DNA of 46,248 nt from Candidatus Moraniibacteriota bacterium (GCA_903893925.1 CAITOC010000050.1:1-46248), one strand, 5' to 3'. Shown: positions 17,753 through 27,493, numbered from the stretch's first letter. Numbers and translations are program-made. Notes: generated by a model not told the origin, from the letters alone.

Positions 17753-18574
17753 TCATTGAGATATGTCCTTTCGTACGAGAAACAGGAATCGGAGCTTCCC
17801 GAAATCGACCGGCGGAAGGATACTCGCTTCGCGGAACAGCCGGTCCCCCGAATCGCGGACGGAACTCACCTTGCCGACCAGAAGACCGGAAGGAACCGTC
17901 CCGCCGACCCCAGACGTCACCACTTGGTCCCCCTGGGAAAGCGGGTCGGATTGAAGTACCTTGCCGTAGAGGATGCCCAGACCACGGTCCCCCTGTACGA
18001 TTCCCTGTGAACCGTTCCCGATCGTGATACCGCCAAGCGCGCTGTCCGAATTGGTGATCAGCGCTACCTGTGCGCTTGCCGGATAGACCTCGTCGACGAT
18101 ACCAACCAGGATCCCTTCTCCCACAATCGCTGTCATCCCGACAGAAACGCCCTGCATCGATCCGCGATCGATGATGACGGACCCGTGCCCGCCCTCGCCG
18201 CCGGCCGCAATGACCTCGGTCGCGAGCAGGTCGAACCGTTTGCGGATCTCAAGCCCTGTCGATTTCCGAAGCGACGCGTTCTCATCGCGCAGAAAAGCAA
18301 GTCCCGCGTTCTCCGCCTCGAGACGGACATTCTCCTCCGCAAGCCGCTCGTTTTCCCTCTTCAGGTCGCCGATAGAGGAAAGAAATTCCTGCGTATCACG
18401 GAAGCCGAACGATACCGAGGAAAAGAGTCTCTCCACCGGAAGGAAGATCGTGTGGAACGTACCGCGCAAAAGCGATCCCAAGGGAGACGGTGCCCACGCC
18501 GCAAGTCCAAACAGCACCGCAAGTACGATGACGGCGCGAAAGAATTTCGAATGCGAGAGGCCTTTCGGATTCAT
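17753..18574 (-). CDS. mreC: Rod shape-determining protein MreC
   Basis: N-terminal TM, coiled coil LKRENERLAEENVRLEAENAGL, then VIIDRGSMQGVSVGMTAIVGEGILVGIVDEVYPASAQVALITNSDSALGG. Confidence 0.93.
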   Translation of the reverse strand: MNPKGLSHSKFFRAVIVLAVLFGLAAWAPSPLGSLLRGTFHTIFLPVERLFSSVSFGFRDTQEFLSSIGDLKRENERLAEENVRLEAENAGLAFLRDENASLRKSTGLEIRKRFDLLATEVIAAGGEGGHGSVIIDRGSMQGVSVGMTAIVGEGILVGIVDEVYPASAQVALITNSDSALGGITIGNGSQGIVQGDRGLGILYGKVLQSDPLSQGDQVVTSGVGGTVPSGLLVGKVSSVRDSGDRLFREASILPPVDFGKLRFLFLVRKDISQ

Positions 18575-18620
18575 ACGTGGCGAATCGAAAAAAATCCGGA
18601 TCGGATCGAAAACCGGAACG

Positions 18621-19715
18621 TCAGCGGAGCATACTGGAAGAACCCGATTCGATCAATACATCCTGCAGGTGTTCCATGTCATCAAGTACCACGCCCGTCC
18701 CACGTGCCACGGCCGTGAGCGGATCTTCCATGAGTCGGACCGGGATACTGGTCTGGTTCGCGAACAGGCGGTCGATACCACGGATGAGACTGCCACCCCC
18801 GGCCAAGATGATACCTCGCCCCATGATGTCGGCGATAAGCTCGGGAGGCGTCTCCTCGACGATCGTCTTTATGGTATTCGTGATGACACGGATCGAATGC
18901 GACAGCGCCTCACGGACATGTTCGTCGGTCATGATGATCTCCTTGGGCAGTCCCGAGACGAGATCGCGACCGCGAACCGGCAGGGTCAGTTTCTCTCGCA
19001 GTGGGTATGCGCTTCCGATGGCGATTTTCGCCTCCTCGGCCGTGCGCTCGCCGATAAGGAGATTGAACTCGTCGCGACAGTACCGGACGATATCCTGGTT
19101 CATCTTGTCACCCGCCACACGCAGGCTCCGCGAGATCACCACGCCACCGAGCGAAATGACCGCGATCTCGGTCGTCCCACCACCGATATCTACGATCATG
19201 TTTCCAGCCGCCTCCGTCACCGGAAGCCGAGCACCGATTGCGGCGGCCATCGGTTCGTCGATCAGGAACGCCTGCCGGGCACCCGCGTTTTGTGCCGCTT
19301 CGACCACTGCGCGCTTTTCCACCTCGGTCACTCCCGATGGGATGCCGATAAGCACGCGTGGCCGACGAAGGAACATCATGTTCCCTTGATGCACTTTGCT
19401 GATGAAGTATCGGAGCATCTGCTGGGTCACTTCGAAATCCGAGACGACGCCGTTCACCAGCGGACGTGTCACCGTGATGTGACCCGGGGTCTTACCGACC
19501 ATCCGTTTCGCATTCTTGCCGATAGCCAGGATCTGTCCGGTCCGCTTATTCACTGCCACGACGGACGGTTCATTGATGACGATGCCACGACCACGAACGA
19601 ACACGAGCGTGTTCGCCGTCCCCAGATCGATGCCGATATCCTGGGAAAAACGGCCGAAAACACTCTCGATAATCTTTTTCTTCAGAGTGGCTAGGAATGA
19701 TCCGAAAGATGGCAT
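18621..19715 (-). CDS. mreB: Rod shape-determining protein MreB
   Basis: DIGIDLGTANTLVFVRGRGIVINEPSVVAVNKRTGQILAIGKNAKRMVGKTPGHI..MIVDIGGGTTEIAVISLGGVV..GIILAGGGSLIRGIDRLF. Confidence 0.98.
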   Translation of the reverse strand: MPSFGSFLATLKKKIIESVFGRFSQDIGIDLGTANTLVFVRGRGIVINEPSVVAVNKRTGQILAIGKNAKRMVGKTPGHITVTRPLVNGVVSDFEVTQQMLRYFISKVHQGNMMFLRRPRVLIGIPSGVTEVEKRAVVEAAQNAGARQAFLIDEPMAAAIGARLPVTEAAGNMIVDIGGGTTEIAVISLGGVVISRSLRVAGDKMNQDIVRYCRDEFNLLIGERTAEEAKIAIGSAYPLREKLTLPVRGRDLVSGLPKEIIMTDEHVREALSHSIRVITNTIKTIVEETPPELIADIMGRGIILAGGGSLIRGIDRLFANQTSIPVRLMEDPLTAVARGTGVVLDDMEHLQDVLIESGSSSMLR

Positions 19716-19831
19716 AGGGATACGTCGAAAACGGGAAAAACCGGACTATTCCTCATTCTATCCCATATCTCTGAAAAGTTCCAGTCGCACATAATGAGCT
19801 GAAACACCGCAAGATTCACGAAAAATTAAAG

Positions 19832-19897
19832 GTTCCAAAGGAGTCCGCCCGCGAATGCCGGGGCGGACTCCTGAATGTAACAGGGATTCAGTGTATA
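19832..19897 (-). repeat. Partial MITE-like element copy C
   Basis: Hairpin AGGAGTCCGCCCGCGAATGCCGGGGCGGACTCCT followed by the reverse-oriented arm GAATGTAACAGGGATTCAGTGTAT; the other arm is missing. Confidence 0.75.
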
Positions 19898-19902
19898 AAC
19901 TC

Positions 19903-21222
19903 CTACGGGGTGAGCCGTTTCACATCGCGAGGATAGAGTACGGCCTCCTTGATACTTCCCAAGCCGAGGAGTTTCTGGACGATACGTTCCGAACCGAGTC
20001 CCCATCCGCCATGCGGTGGCGCCCCGTACCGGAATATGTCGATATAATCCCCGAAGTCTTCAGGATCAAGACCAAACATGCGGATATTGTCCGTCAGCAT
20101 TTCCGCCTCGTGTATACGCTGACCACCCGAGGCAATCTCCACACCGCGGAACAAGAGATCGAATGTTTCCGTGAACGACGGATCATCCGAACTCGGCATG
20201 CTGTAAAACGGCCGGAGTTTCGTCGGATACCGCGTCAGGAACACCAAATCGGAACCGAAAGTCTTTTTCACATATTCGCAGATCATCCGCTCCCCTTCCG
20301 CGTCGATATCATAACCTTCCAATTCCTTGCCGTATTCGGCACGCAAGATATCTGCCGTTTCCGAAAGCGAAATCCGAGGAATCGCGACCTCATCGGGAAC
20401 CGACTCCCCATACAGTGCGAGTTCCGCCTCGCATGCCTCGCCGATATTTCGGAAGATATGCTTCATCGTCCGCTCAAGCTCGGCCATGATGGTCTCCATC
20501 CCGTCGATGAATCCCATCTCAGCGTCAAGTCCGGTATATTCGTTCACGTGCCGGGTCGTGAAATGCGGTTCGGCACGGAATACCGTCCCGATTTCGAATA
20601 CACGTTCAAAAGCGCTCATCGCGGCCTGTTTGTAGAACTGCGGACTCTGCGCAAGGAACGCGTCACGATCGAAATATTTGATCTTGAAAAAGTTCGCTCC
20701 GCCCTCCGTCGCCGATCCGAGGATTTTCGGCGTCTTGATCTCGACGAACCCACCACCACGCATCGCCTCGTCGTACGAACGGAGTAATTCGGAATAAATC
20801 GAAAAGATGGCACGCACCTTCACGTTGCGAAGCGCGAGTGTCCGGTGATTGAGGAGTGTGTCCAGGTTCACCCCAAGATCAAGCTGTGAAACGTCGATCG
20901 GCAATTCCACTGATGGCTTTCCGAGCACGCGAAGCGTTTTCGCCTCTATCTCGACGCTTCCCGTAGCCAGATCCGGGTTCCGCATTCTTTCCGGGCGTTC
21001 CTTGACGAGCCCCTCGATCTCGACCGCATATTCACTCCGGACATCCGAAACCGACACGGCCGCATCCGTTCCGGGGAGTATGACCAGCTGAACTTTACCA
21101 CTCCGATCACGCACGTCGAGAAAAACCAACTTCCCATGATCGCGACGGATATCCACCCACCCGCGTATCAACACTTCTTCTCCGGCATGTTCCGGCGTTT
21201 CCACTATCGGTGTCCGTTCCAT
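19903..21222 (-). CDS. aspS: Aspartyl-tRNA synthetase, short archaeal/eukaryotic type
   Basis: OB fold (VLIRGWVDIRRDHGKLVFLDVRDRSGKVQLVI); FLTRYPTKLRPFYSMPSSDDPSFTETFDLLFRGVEIASGGQRIHE; FRYGAPPHGGWGLGSERIVQKLLGL; 439 aa, no room for a GAD insertion. Confidence 0.93.
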   Translation of the reverse strand: MERTPIVETPEHAGEEVLIRGWVDIRRDHGKLVFLDVRDRSGKVQLVILPGTDAAVSVSDVRSEYAVEIEGLVKERPERMRNPDLATGSVEIEAKTLRVLGKPSVELPIDVSQLDLGVNLDTLLNHRTLALRNVKVRAIFSIYSELLRSYDEAMRGGGFVEIKTPKILGSATEGGANFFKIKYFDRDAFLAQSPQFYKQAAMSAFERVFEIGTVFRAEPHFTTRHVNEYTGLDAEMGFIDGMETIMAELERTMKHIFRNIGEACEAELALYGESVPDEVAIPRISLSETADILRAEYGKELEGYDIDAEGERMICEYVKKTFGSDLVFLTRYPTKLRPFYSMPSSDDPSFTETFDLLFRGVEIASGGQRIHEAEMLTDNIRMFGLDPEDFGDYIDIFRYGAPPHGGWGLGSERIVQKLLGLGSIKEAVLYPRDVKRLTP

Positions 21223-21316
21223 ATCGTTCCCTCATTAAATCAAGATATCATACCGGCTAAATAAACTGCTCGCTGCTCTCTGAAATAAACGGGGAACAGG
21301 TCAGTGTAGTTTAGCA

Positions 21317-22150
21317 TTATTCGTTCCCTTTTTCAGCCGACTGTTTAAACACCTCATTGACTGCGTATGTGAGTTCACTCGGCGTGATCCTTGTCTTCAG
21401 AAACGTCCGAGCGACACCGGAGCCGTTACCGATGTCCGACAATTCCCCATCCTCAAGCGACGCCGAAAGCAAAATAACTGGCATGTGCTTTCCATGATCT
21501 GTCTGCCTGAGTCGCTGCACAATCTCGTGCCCGCCGACGCCTGGTATCATGATATCGGTGATTAATAGGTCAAATCCTCCAGCAAGCGTCGCCTCAAGAC
21601 CCGAGGCTCCGTCACTCCTGACCATCACCTCATATCCCTCGTCACGGAGACGTTTTCCAAACATCTCGACGAAAACACCTTCGTCTTCTAAAAACAAGAT
21701 TCTTTTCCCGATAGGCTTTCCTCGCCCGTCTCCCGAAGCCTCGTCATATTTTCGGGAGTCGTTTTTTTTCTGTTCGGAAAACTGACGCAAGAACCGTCGC
21801 ATCTCTTCCATGACCTCGGAGGGCGTAAAGCCTGTTTTCGAGATAAACCCGTTCGCCCCGAGCTTGAGACATTCCTCCCGGTCTTCCGTGCTGTTCAGAT
21901 TACTAAACACGACGATCTTGAGATTTTGGTCGTATTCCGAATTCGTCCGGAGTTCTTTCAGGACTTCCTGTCCGCTCATCTCCGGAATCACTAAGTCAAG
22001 CAAGACGAGATCATACGAATCTTCCTTCACGGCACGAAGTACCGCCTTCCCGGTAGCGACATTCACTACTTCAAGACCGGATGTTTCGAATTTTTTCTTG
22101 TAGATCTCCGCAATGAACGGATCATCCTCGACAAACAGTATTTTCGGCAT
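21317..22150 (-). CDS. Tandem-receiver (REC-REC) response regulator without output domain
   Basis: Two receivers: MPKILFVEDDPFIAEIY..DLVLLDLVIPEMSGQEVLKEL and KRILFLEDEGVFVEMFG..FDLLITDIMIPGVGGHEIVQRL. Confidence 0.92.
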   Translation of the reverse strand: MPKILFVEDDPFIAEIYKKKFETSGLEVVNVATGKAVLRAVKEDSYDLVLLDLVIPEMSGQEVLKELRTNSEYDQNLKIVVFSNLNSTEDREECLKLGANGFISKTGFTPSEVMEEMRRFLRQFSEQKKNDSRKYDEASGDGRGKPIGKRILFLEDEGVFVEMFGKRLRDEGYEVMVRSDGASGLEATLAGGFDLLITDIMIPGVGGHEIVQRLRQTDHGKHMPVILLSASLEDGELSDIGNGSGVARTFLKTRITPSELTYAVNEVFKQSAEKGNE

Positions 22151-22233
22151 ATCAATACGTTTAGAACGGCATCTTTCGCCATCGTACCCCGAATCATCTG
22201 TTAAATCAAGCGACGGATATCGCAAGACTTCTC

Positions 22234-23880
22234 TCATTTTTCGTTCCCAATTCTTCCCGGCGACTTCGGATTCACAAACGGGAGATCGATAATGAACCGC
22301 GCTCCTTTGCCGATACCATCGGATTCGGCAAACATTCTCCCGCCATGCGCGGCGACGAAGCTCCTGCCGACATAAAGACCAAGCCCGGTCCCAGAAACGT
22401 ATGCTTTGGTTGTCTCCTTCGTCCGGACGAATTTATCGAACAGTTTGGCGCCGTCTTCCGACCGGAATCCGATACCCGTGTCAGCGACGGTGATACGGAC
22501 CATTTCTCCCGACATTTCTTCGACGGAAACATTTATGGATCCACGTTCAGTGTACTTGAGGGCATTGTCGATCAGGTTCGAAACAGATTCCCGGATTTTC
22601 ACCGCATCGAGCATAAGTTCCGGCAGGGCCTGTCGCGGAAGTTGCAGGCTCAGTCCGACGTTCCTCTCGCGCGCAAGTGGCATAAACATATCCACCTTTT
22701 CAGAGACGAGCGAGCCCACGTTCGTTGGCGCGTATGAGTACTGGATACGGCCCGCGTCAATACGCGACACGTTCAAGAGGTCTTCTACAAGTTGGATCAG
22801 ATTCCGGTTCACGAGATTAAGTTTCTCGAGCACATCGGTAATCTCAGGAGAAATCACCCCGTACGACCCCTCCAAAAGAAGCGACAGGTACCCCTTGATA
22901 GCGGTCAACGGCGTCCGCAACTGGTGCGATGCGATGGAAATGAATTCCGTTTTGATGTTGTCGAGCTCCTTCAGCCGTTGGTTCGCCTCAGCGAGCGAAT
23001 CGGAAATCTGCTGCAACTCTTCTTTTCGCTCGACTTCCTTCTTGACTGATTTTACCAGAAAATATCCAATGACCGACATCAGAATGAAGGAAAAAAGATT
23101 CAAGAAGATATCGGGTACGGACTTCGCCGTAAAAAACTGTACACCGTTTATCATCAACATGACGCCGACCGCTATCTGAGCTGCGAATGTCTTCACCTCA
23201 AGAAACCGGTATTTCAGGATAGAATATCCTATTATGGCAGCGAATACCGTGGGCGCTATCAGCGAGACCGGAAGAATACCGATGCCATAAGCAGGAAGGT
23301 AGCCCAGGCCTCCGACCAGATTCAAAATAGCAAACGCAACGATAGACAAGACTGTCCGCTTCTGCTCCGCGCGATCGGAAACACTCCTGAGATGACGCAT
23401 CAGAACGATCAGTAGTGCAAATATGTAGAAAAAGAAGAACACGAGAAAAAGATGATGCAACGGTCCGGCCACGGTATGCACACCCCAACGATACCGGAAG
23501 AGTCCGGACGTAAAGAGATCCGTCCTGCTCAATACAAGGAATATGAAAGATAAAACGTACGAAATAAGCGCTAACCGGTTCAGCTTCCGCCCGACAATGA
23601 CGAGACTGAAATGGTATTGCAAGGCAGGCATGAACACGACACCGATATACACGAACCTGTCCCAAAAAATCGTCCAAAGATCATCCACACCGAAAGCGCC
23701 ACCCAGGAACATCATAAATGTTCCAAACATCCATATCATGAAAACGAGACAGATGAGCCCGAAAAGACGATTCAGCGGATTTTTCGGATTCTGAAAGAAG
23801 ACAAGCATGCCCAACACGAACAGGAAAACCGCACTCAATATTGCGAACCACGCGGAGAACGGAACGGAAAAGATGTTCAT
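22234..23880 (-). CDS. Histidine kinase with 7TM-type N-terminal membrane domain
   Basis: Multiple N-terminal TMs; FISIASHQLRTPLTAIKGYLSLLLEGSYG; NLIDNALKYTERG; VADTGIGF; GTGLGLYVGRSFVAAHGG. Confidence 0.94.
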   Translation of the reverse strand: MNIFSVPFSAWFAILSAVFLFVLGMLVFFQNPKNPLNRLFGLICLVFMIWMFGTFMMFLGGAFGVDDLWTIFWDRFVYIGVVFMPALQYHFSLVIVGRKLNRLALISYVLSFIFLVLSRTDLFTSGLFRYRWGVHTVAGPLHHLFLVFFFFYIFALLIVLMRHLRSVSDRAEQKRTVLSIVAFAILNLVGGLGYLPAYGIGILPVSLIAPTVFAAIIGYSILKYRFLEVKTFAAQIAVGVMLMINGVQFFTAKSVPDIFLNLFSFILMSVIGYFLVKSVKKEVERKEELQQISDSLAEANQRLKELDNIKTEFISIASHQLRTPLTAIKGYLSLLLEGSYGVISPEITDVLEKLNLVNRNLIQLVEDLLNVSRIDAGRIQYSYAPTNVGSLVSEKVDMFMPLARERNVGLSLQLPRQALPELMLDAVKIRESVSNLIDNALKYTERGSINVSVEEMSGEMVRITVADTGIGFRSEDGAKLFDKFVRTKETTKAYVSGTGLGLYVGRSFVAAHGGRMFAESDGIGKGARFIIDLPFVNPKSPGRIGNEK

Positions 23881-23928
23881 AGGTATTTCATCACCCTTCC
23901 ACTGTATAATCTCTGACCGCTGAAGTCA

Positions 23929-23967
23929 AAAAGAAAAAGGGAAGCTACACAAACATAGTAGCTTCCC
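23929..23967 (-). terminator. Rho-independent terminator of 23978-25267
   Basis: Minus strand GGGAAGCTAC-TATGTTTGT-GTAGCTTCCC followed by TTTTTCTTTTT. Confidence 0.88.
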
Positions 23968-23977
23968 CATCCGAACT

Positions 23978-25267
23978 TCACACTATCGAATTGAGCAAAG
24001 GCACATGAGCCGAAAGAGAATTTTTTCTCGGCATATCCGATGCACTGAAATCCGATATCTGTCGAGATACACCGAAAATCCGAGGTATCTCTTTTACGGG
24101 CTTTCCGAAATTGACCGGTATCGGAGGCAGACCGACACGAATCCCGAGTTGTCCGATCATCCACCGGAGCCGCTTCTGATTCTCCGGCGTGACATTCATC
24201 CAATCACCCTTCATGACCTCGTCCCGTACGGACTGATTATTACTCCGCAGCGCCACAGAAAGAATGAGCGCCTCCATAAAGCATCCCCAGAGAATATCCT
24301 TTCCGAGACGGAGGATCCCTCCAGAAATGTTTCCAAGTACATAATGAAGATCCGGAGAATACGAGTTCGCGTCGAACCGAAGTACCTTGTTATGGTATGC
24401 GGAACATGCTGCCTTTGACAGGTTGTACGGTTCGCAGACATCGACCACGACGAGCATCCGCTCCGGATTGCGGATCTTGTCCATTCGCTCCGGAGTCAAT
24501 CGGACCGGCTCGGCAGGATTACATGCGACGACCAGATCGACTGGTCCGACCTCGTCGAAGGAAGTGTATACCGGAACAAGATATTCTTCAGCGGCTTTAG
24601 CGGCACGCTCGGCATCCGTACCGATACATTTCACATCGAACCCCTTATCCCTTAAGAATGGGATCATACCGCTTCCAAGAAACCCGGAAGGACCGATGAT
24701 CAGGATGTGTGGATTGGCATCGATCATACCGGTCAGCCCCATGATCCGCATCGTCTCATCCTGCAGGGTTATCTCGGTATTGTTATCCCCATTGGAGAAT
24801 ACGACATCGGGATATATCTCTTTCAAACGCTCACATCCCTTTCCGAATAACCGTTTCGTCGTCGCTCCGAACAGGACGAGCCGTGCACCTCCTTTTATCG
24901 GACCATCTATCGCGGCTATGAACTGATCTCGCCCTTTTTTTATACCGTCGCGATGAACCAAATCGCCTGTCAGTGAACCGATCATCCTGAGCAGTCCGCG
25001 AGAATCACCCAGACAGATTCTGATCCATGACATCACATCGGGCAGAGTCTTTCCCTTGTGACCGAACGCTTTGACATCCTGTTCGTCCCGATAATTCGAA
25101 ACGAAGACCACATCGAATATCGGTTTTCCGGTCAGTCTCCGCTCCCAGGCGCGAAAGTCCATGACTTCAAGCGCGATTTTGAACACCGTGATACCGCTCT
25201 TGTAAACAGTATCTAACATAGTAGCAATGATGCCGGCTCCTCCAATAAACAACTTTTTCTGTATCAT
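23978..25267 (-). CDS. Rossmann-fold protein distantly resembling acyl-ACP reductase (aldehyde-forming)
   Basis: Collinear motifs: LFGATTKRLFGKG, FSNGDNNTEITL, ILIIGPSGFLGSGMIPFL, VDLVVACNPAE, MLVVVDVCEPYNLS, DILWGCFMEALIL. Confidence 0.55.
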   Translation of the reverse strand: MIQKKLFIGGAGIIATMLDTVYKSGITVFKIALEVMDFRAWERRLTGKPIFDVVFVSNYRDEQDVKAFGHKGKTLPDVMSWIRICLGDSRGLLRMIGSLTGDLVHRDGIKKGRDQFIAAIDGPIKGGARLVLFGATTKRLFGKGCERLKEIYPDVVFSNGDNNTEITLQDETMRIMGLTGMIDANPHILIIGPSGFLGSGMIPFLRDKGFDVKCIGTDAERAAKAAEEYLVPVYTSFDEVGPVDLVVACNPAEPVRLTPERMDKIRNPERMLVVVDVCEPYNLSKAACSAYHNKVLRFDANSYSPDLHYVLGNISGGILRLGKDILWGCFMEALILSVALRSNNQSVRDEVMKGDWMNVTPENQKRLRWMIGQLGIRVGLPPIPVNFGKPVKEIPRIFGVSRQISDFSASDMPRKNSLSAHVPLLNSIV

Positions 25268-25375
25268 TTTTAAGGTAGTTTGGTTTTTCCGTCGATTCTT
25301 TGATTCAAAAATAGCACAAATCGATCAGTATGTCAACATCGGTTTTCCAAACTCTTTGCATTTCTAAAGGAAAAA

Positions 25376-25414
25376 ATGAAAACCGCGTCCTTTGTGGACA
25401 CGGCTTTTTCTTAT
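25376..25414 (-). terminator. Terminator-like hairpin downstream of 25435-26064
   Basis: Minus strand CCGTGTCC-ACAAA-GGACGCGG followed by TTTTCATTTTTTCC (one mismatch). Confidence 0.65.
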
Positions 25415-25434
25415 TTGTCGGGAAAAATCTACCG

Positions 25435-26064
25435 TCATTCCAGAATGACTCCGAATTCCTTCGCCAGATCAAGCAGATCCTTCATAGCGTCCTCGCTCCG
25501 ACCGATCAGATCGTCGTAATAGTCTTCACGTTTCTTCCGGTTTCTCGAAAATGCAAGAAGTATCGACAGTGGATCGCCCGGCAAAGAATTTTTCTTCCCT
25601 TTCACGAGCCAACCGTTCTCGATAAACGTCTTCGCGATATCGCTTCGGTTGTTCTTCCCTATGTCGAACTCGGCGTCGATCGTCGCCGATAAATCAGGAT
25701 GCAAATCCGACAGGATGGAAAGACAGGTCATGATCCTACATGCCTTCCCGCTCGCTTCCCGGACCAGGTTCATCGCCCACTCGGGCTCTTGCCGGTATCG
25801 GAAGACCCTTTTCCCACCGACGACAACCAGATATCCGATTCCCGCGACCATTCCCTTGTCCTTCTTCGACAATCGACCGCTGAGTGTCCTCGCACGTTTT
25901 TCCGCCTCGACTTTCAGGATAACGCTCAGATATTCCGGATCGAACGACGCATGTATCGGAAAAAAGAGCTCGTCATCTATCGGAACACGATAGGCCTGAT
26001 ATTCTTCGTGCAGTATCTTGAGTATGGCTCCGAACACCGACGGTTCTCCCGCTATATGTAACAT
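25435..26064 (-). CDS. Hypothetical cytoplasmic protein
   Basis: 209-aa ORF with natural composition followed by a terminator; no family recognised. Confidence 0.7.
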   Translation of the reverse strand: MLHIAGEPSVFGAILKILHEEYQAYRVPIDDELFFPIHASFDPEYLSVILKVEAEKRARTLSGRLSKKDKGMVAGIGYLVVVGGKRVFRYRQEPEWAMNLVREASGKACRIMTCLSILSDLHPDLSATIDAEFDIGKNNRSDIAKTFIENGWLVKGKKNSLPGDPLSILLAFSRNRKKREDYYDDLIGRSEDAMKDLLDLAKEFGVILE

Positions 26065-26171
26065 GGCATCCCCCCTTTTTTTCCCGGTTTTTTTGGTAAG
26101 CTACGGTGTCGCCATCATGAGGGGTACATCGCGAACCGTCAAGGGAAACGGGGACGCGGGGAAGAGTTTGT

Positions 26172-26200
26172 TTGACACCGAAGATGAATCACGCTATGCT
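26172..26200 (+). promoter_or_regulatory. Sigma70-type promoter of 26263-27072
   Basis: TTGACA-17 nt-TATGCT, ~60 nt upstream of a GAGGAG SD and ATG. Confidence 0.75.
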
Positions 26201-26262
26201 ACCTCATTCTTTCACAAACATGCGCCATCCCTATCAACCGCCATTCACAGAGGAGTATCCGA

Positions 26263-27072
26263 ATGAGACCACAAAATGAAATCGGGCCTGTCTGCTTTTC
26301 TCGCGACAGATTTATCGAGCATGACTTGTTTGATGAGCCGTTCTTGCTGCAATGCCGGGACGAGTTCTCTTCCATGGAACCCGGGATTTCAGCGCTTTCA
26401 TCAGAAATCGCAACGCCGTCGGTCGAGAAACCACGACTGGTGAGAGATTTTCGCGACGAAGACGTGACCTACGAAGACGCGATCGTCCGTCCGTTGATTC
26501 CCGACTGTAAAAATTGCCTTGTATTCAAAGGCGAATATATCGACGAGGATCCTCTTCTTGATGGACTCCCTTCATACCGTATGCCACATTTGGACCTCCG
26601 TGGAATCGAAAAAGGTATTGGTAGCGTCTTTTCGCTCATCATTCGGAAAATACAGATAACGGGAAAAAAGATACACATACCGAAAGATCTCCTCCACTCA
26701 CGAAAAGAGACGGAAGCGACCGTCGTCAAATATATGATGAGAGATCCTCTTCCCGTCAAGGCAGAAATCGTCAAAACCTATCTTCGGGATAATCAGAATC
26801 TTATCCGGGAAGAATGTGCGGTATTCCACCAAGGAACGTGTCTTGCGATCATCGTACGGATGTTTTTCCGGGATAATCTGCCCACATCTACGTTCTTTTC
26901 TCTTCCTGAGTATGTCTCTTTCGAAGAGGATAATCACCTGATACGGTTTCATGGTTGCGATCCGTCAAGCACGGATTCGAACATCCGAAGTGAAATCATT
27001 GAACAGGTACGAATGGGTGTCACACCAAATTTACTGGATCACTGTTACGTTCAGGAGTTCGACTCCCTATAG
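26263..27072 (+). CDS. Hypothetical protein whose C-terminus runs into MITE-like copy D
   Basis: Promoter and SD upstream; last ~17 codons (VTPNLLDHCYVQEFDSL*) and the TAG stop lie in the element. Confidence 0.75.
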   Translation: MRPQNEIGPVCFSRDRFIEHDLFDEPFLLQCRDEFSSMEPGISALSSEIATPSVEKPRLVRDFRDEDVTYEDAIVRPLIPDCKNCLVFKGEYIDEDPLLDGLPSYRMPHLDLRGIEKGIGSVFSLIIRKIQITGKKIHIPKDLLHSRKETEATVVKYMMRDPLPVKAEIVKTYLRDNQNLIREECAVFHQGTCLAIIVRMFFRDNLPTSTFFSLPEYVSFEEDNHLIRFHGCDPSSTDSNIRSEIIEQVRMGVTPNLLDHCYVQEFDSL

Positions 27073-27124
27073 GGAGTCGAACTCCTCTAGTAGCGATATA
27101 CAACACATGAAGTTATTTCGGTGT
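27022..27124 (+). repeat. MITE-like element copy D
   Basis: ACACCAAATTTACTGGATCACTGTTACGTTCAGGAGTTCGACTCCCTATAGGGAGTCGAACTCCTCTAGTAGCGATATACAACACATGAAGTTATTTCGGTGT; GGTGTCACACCA present at both boundaries. Confidence 0.92.
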
Positions 27125-27382
27125 CACACCATGTTTTGCCGTTTCGTAAGACACGTAATAAGAATAGGAATATTTACGTCAAAGGCTCTGGAAATCTCCG
27201 GGGCCTTTCTGCTTTTCTTTCTTTTTCGATCTGCGGACCGATCGAACCGGGAAACACTCGCCGCATACGCCAGCAGTCATTCATTGAAAGGGCCTTGATA
27301 TAGGCATTTTTTCATGGTATCTTTTCAATGAAGCGGATATATATGTTCGGCTTTTCGAATCTGATAGGCTTTCGACTGTTTC

Positions 27383-27462
27383 CTGTTTCAAAATTCGAAA
27401 TTGACGTGTTTCCTCCCTGTTCCCGACCCGTTAACTCGTGAACACGTTAGCCCGCAAACGGA
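27383..27462. repeat. Mixed 7-bp and 8-bp period repeats upstream of cysS
   Basis: ttcaaaa ttcgaaa ttg (period 7), then cccgttaa ctcgtgaa cacgttag cccgcaaa (period 8). Confidence 0.75.
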
Positions 27463-27493
27463 CTTCTCTCATTTATAGACTTTCGACTCTCCT

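Noticed and set aside
18171-19694. 507-aa plus-strand ORF antisense to mreB/mreC
   Set aside because: Shadow ORF; mreB and mreC are unequivocal on the minus strand.
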